Below, piece after piece: positions 5,710-7,564 of a DNA stretch of 7,564 bases. How positions within the stretch are numbered: position 1 is the stretch's first letter; each line of letters starts with the position of its first letter. The notes under the pieces were generated by a model. The model saw only the letters and a program-made list of their open reading frames with translations. It did not search any database and had not been told where the DNA came from. The DNA is from an uncultured Streptococcus sp. (GTDB lineage: Bacteria; Bacillota; Bacilli; Lactobacillales; Streptococcaceae): the NCBI GenBank assembly GCA_934201655.1, contig CAKPXD010000066.1, positions 1 to 7,564 of the forward strand, read 5' to 3'. A program made the translations under genes and the position numbers.

Positions 5710-6207
5710 TTACTCTATTTTATCTCTTAATTTCTCGACAAAGAGATAGGCTGCAGGACAGGTTAAAGTGTTTTTGATAGTCAGATTATTGATTTGATAA
5801 ATCTTTTTACGGTCGGTATGTGGAAATTCTCTACAAGCCTTGGGACGGACATCATAGATGGAACAGAGATTGTCACCGCCAAGAAATGGACATGGCATTG
5901 ACTTAAAGATCTTATCACCGTCTTCATCTACCTGTAGAAATTCATCTTCGAAGGCTGGTAATTTCATTTTAAAGTACTTGGCAATGCGTGTGATATCTGC
6001 TTCTTTAAAGTCTGGTCCAAGGCTCTTGCAACAGTTAGCACAGGCTGTACAATCAATTTCTTCAAAAACTTCATGGTGAATCTCCAGCGCAATCTTATCT
6101 AGGTTTTTTGGAGCTTTCTTTTTCAGATTTCCAAGAAATTTACGATGCTCTTTTTGCTTTTGTAAAGCTAATTGGTGATAGTATTCGATATCGATTTATT
6201 TTGACAT
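5710..6207 (-). pseudogene. YkgJ/CxxCxxCC-family Cys-cluster protein gene, interrupted by TAA at codon 4
   Basis: Read from the ATG at 6207 the frame is M-S-K-stop (TAA at 6196-6198), then continues open in the same frame to the TAA at 5710-5712. If codon 4 were sense, the protein would have 165 residues: a Lys/His/Gln-rich helix (about 5-50), the Cys cluster C53-TA-C56-AN-C59-C60, then MPCPFLGGDNLC (C106, C115), YDVRPKACREFP (C125) and TCP (C150). This is the full signature of the family, thought to bind zinc or an Fe-S cluster; its function is not established. No ATG, GTG or TTG occurs in frame between the stop and the ATG at 5967. That ATG has no ribosome binding site and would give only 85 residues lacking the CxxCxxCC motif. 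The body of the gene is otherwise intact, so the change is either recent, a sequencing error, or tolerated. Confidence 0.75.
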
Positions 6208-6235
6208 AGATTCTTTAACATCCTTTTCTGAAACT

Positions 6236-6244
6236 AGTATACCA
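6236..6244 (-). promoter_or_regulatory. Extended -10 promoter for the YkgJ-type gene
   Basis: The - strand reads TGGTATACT, a TGnTATAnT extended -10 box, 28 bases before the ATG at 6207 and downstream of the rexA terminator. The -35 region is only T-rich, which is acceptable for an extended -10 promoter. AAAAGG at 6222-6227 is the likely ribosome binding site, though about 13 bases from the ATG, which is long. Confidence 0.5.
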
Positions 6245-6259
6245 TAACTGAAAATAAAT

Positions 6260-6290
6260 AAAAACTACTGCCATTAAGGCAATAGTTTTT
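6260..6290 (-). terminator. Intrinsic terminator after rexA
   Basis: 13-bp stem (6278-6290 with 6260-6272, one G-U pair) with a 5-base loop. On the - strand it ends in TTTTTATTTATTTT and starts 6 bases beyond the rexA stop codon. It shows that the YkgJ-type gene is not simply co-transcribed with rexA. Confidence 0.85.
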
Positions 6291-6296
6291 ACAAGA

Positions 6297-7564
6297 TTAG
6301 TTAACTGCGACCACCTCAACCATATCTTTGCCAAGTAAGATTAAGTATTTTTCAACTTGATCTATTTGGTAAGAACGAGACAAGGCTTCTGCATATAGAG
6401 ATAATTGACCTCTATAACGTTCAATCAGTTGACTTGGATATTCATAATGGTCTGTCTTGTAGTCAAAGAGAACAATTTTATCCTCATAAAGGAGATAACC
6501 ATCTAAAATTCCACGGACAACAAAGTCTTCCTGACTCTTAGCATCCCGTTTTAACATAGAGAAGGGTTGTTCACGATAAAGTTTATATTGATTTGCAAGA
6601 ATCTCTTGACCAAGAGCTGTATCAAAGAAAGACAAGATTTTTTCTAGATTAACTTTATCTTTAACAGCTGAAGTTGCCTGAACTTGCTCCAAGGCTTCTG
6701 TCAAGGTTTCCAAAGTAGGTTTCTTAGTGAGATTGATTCGTTGCATGAGTTCATGAGTGGCACTACCAATCTCAGCTCCAGTGACTTTTTCTGTCTTAGA
6801 GAAGTCTGGAAGTTCAAACTGAATAATAGTTTCTTGTGGTTTAGATTGACCAGCTACTACTACACCTTCCATATCCATGACTGGTTCATAAAACTTCTTA
6901 ATCTGGCTTGGAGTTTGAACACTCGGAAGATTAATCGCTGCACGGTGGATTTCATTATACACCTCCACTTCTTTCAGCATTTGTAAAGCTTCCTTAATGG
7001 TATCAGACTGACGGTTGCTTGCCTGAGAAAGATCTTGGAGCTGGCTTTTAGTTTCCAATTTACCGATAGCTTCTTCTGTCAGTTGTTCTTCACCCTCGAA
7101 ACGAACACTAAAGTGTAAGTCCTCTTTAGAAAAAGCTTGATTGATGGCCCAAATCCAGTCCTGGAAATTTTGAGCGTCAAGTCTTGTTTCACGAGTCAAA
7201 AGACCTTGCCCATTTGTCGGGTATTCTTTAGACTCCAACTTTTCCCTTGAACCCTTTCCAACTAGATAGAGTTTTTTCTCAGCACGAGTCATGGCTACAT
7301 AAAGTAAACGCATCAACTCAGAATAGCTTGCTAATTGGAGCTCCTCCTCATTTTGACTATAAGTCAAGCTTGGAATGGATAACTTAATCATTGATGGAAG
7401 ATATTCCTCTTTTGCATTTGTAGCTACTCTAGCAACATACTTAAGACCAAGACCATTTTTACGACTTAGGATAACTTCAGACATGGAATCTTGCTTGTTA
7501 AATTGCTGATCAATATTGAGAATAAAGACATAAGGGAACTCAAGCCCCTTACTCTTATGAATAC
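6297..7564 (-). CDS. rexA: RexA/AddA helicase-nuclease subunit A, C-terminal part (5' end outside window)
   Basis: The frame is open from the right edge to the TAA at 6297-6299, giving 421 visible residues of a protein that is usually about 1,200 long. Residues 1-13 ([13 protein letters not shown]) are UvrD-family helicase motif V, and [18 protein letters not shown] (83-100) is motif VI. After a linker comes the RecB-like nuclease domain: [13 protein letters not shown] (262-274, His270), YREQPFSM (329-336), GILDGY (Asp354), LFDYKTD (Asp367, Lys369) and QLSLYAEAL (386-394). All the expected nuclease residues are present, so this end is intact. The RexAB/AddAB complex unwinds and trims DNA double-strand ends up to a Chi site and prepares them for RecA. 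The partner rexB usually lies just upstream, outside the window. An internal ATG at 7484 is not the start, because motif V lies before it. Confidence 0.92.
   Translation of the reverse strand, partial: IHKSKGLEFPYVFILNIDQQFNKQDSMSEVILSRKNGLGLKYVARVATNAKEEYLPSMIKLSIPSLTYSQNEEELQLASYSELMRLLYVAMTRAEKKLYLVGKGSREKLESKEYPTNGQGLLTRETRLDAQNFQDWIWAINQAFSKEDLHFSVRFEGEEQLTEEAIGKLETKSQLQDLSQASNRQSDTIKEALQMLKEVEVYNEIHRAAINLPSVQTPSQIKKFYEPVMDMEGVVVAGQSKPQETIIQFELPDFSKTEKVTGAEIGSATHELMQRINLTKKPTLETLTEALEQVQATSAVKDKVNLEKILSFFDTALGQEILANQYKLYREQPFSMLKRDAKSQEDFVVRGILDGYLLYEDKIVLFDYKTDHYEYPSQLIERYRGQLSLYAEALSRSYQIDQVEKYLILLGKDMVEVVAVN

Noticed and set aside
5710..5967. An 85-residue protein starting at the ATG at 5967 as a complete gene
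   Set aside because: No ribosome binding site precedes this ATG, and the family's CxxCxxCC motif is encoded upstream in the same frame, so this is only the tail of the interrupted gene.
5858..6079. Open frame on the + strand opposite the YkgJ-type gene
   Set aside because: The Cys-cluster signature on the - strand explains this DNA, and the + frame resembles nothing known to me.
6168..6221. Short frame from the ATG at 6221 as an alternative start or leader peptide for the YkgJ-type gene
   Set aside because: It is out of frame, stops after 17 codons, and its ATG directly abuts the AAAAGG run, leaving no room for a normal ribosome binding site.
6684..6986. Open frame on the + strand opposite rexA
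   Set aside because: Shadow of the RexA linker and nuclease domain; no supporting signals.

Overview
The window looks like chromosomal DNA of a low-GC streptococcus of the mitis/oralis/pneumoniae group. The evidence is a choline-binding LytB-type glucosaminidase (choline-binding repeats go with phosphocholine-decorated teichoic acids), an LPXTG wall-anchored surface protein with a Thr-rich stalk, and a RexA (streptococcal AddA) helicase-nuclease. The species cannot be fixed from the window alone.

Layout: (1) Bases 1-707, + strand: the 3' end of an LPXTG adhesin-like protein, comprising the end of a SpaA/CnaB-type domain, a long Thr-rich stalk of 33-bp repeats, and an LPKTG sorting signal. 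Its terminator (742-777) and a second hairpin (797-824) separate it from the convergent gene on the - strand. (2) 837-2927, - strand: complete lytB with signal peptide, charged linker, choline-binding repeats, SH3b/WW-like region and GH73 catalytic domain. (3) 3097-3133: a strong two-way terminator. (4) 3149-5500, - strand: a three-gene overlapping operon, read as GT2-GtrA glycosyltransferase, phosphodiester glycosidase, then a small four-helix membrane protein. (5) 5657-5685: a terminator, then 5710-6207, - strand: a YkgJ-type Cys-cluster gene broken by an in-frame TAA at codon 4. (6) 6260-6290: a terminator, then 6297-7564, - strand: the C-terminal third of rexA, running off the window edge.

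Most of the genes act at the cell surface. LytB cuts septal peptidoglycan to separate daughter cells, the LPXTG protein is covalently attached to the wall, and the three-gene operon looks like a set that makes, flips and then trims a lipid-linked or phosphodiester-linked sugar outside the membrane. That last role is inference. The most interesting items are the nonsense codon in the YkgJ gene and the uncharacterised GT2-GtrA / phosphodiester glycosidase / membrane protein operon. I saw no mobile element, CRISPR array, tRNA or rRNA gene.
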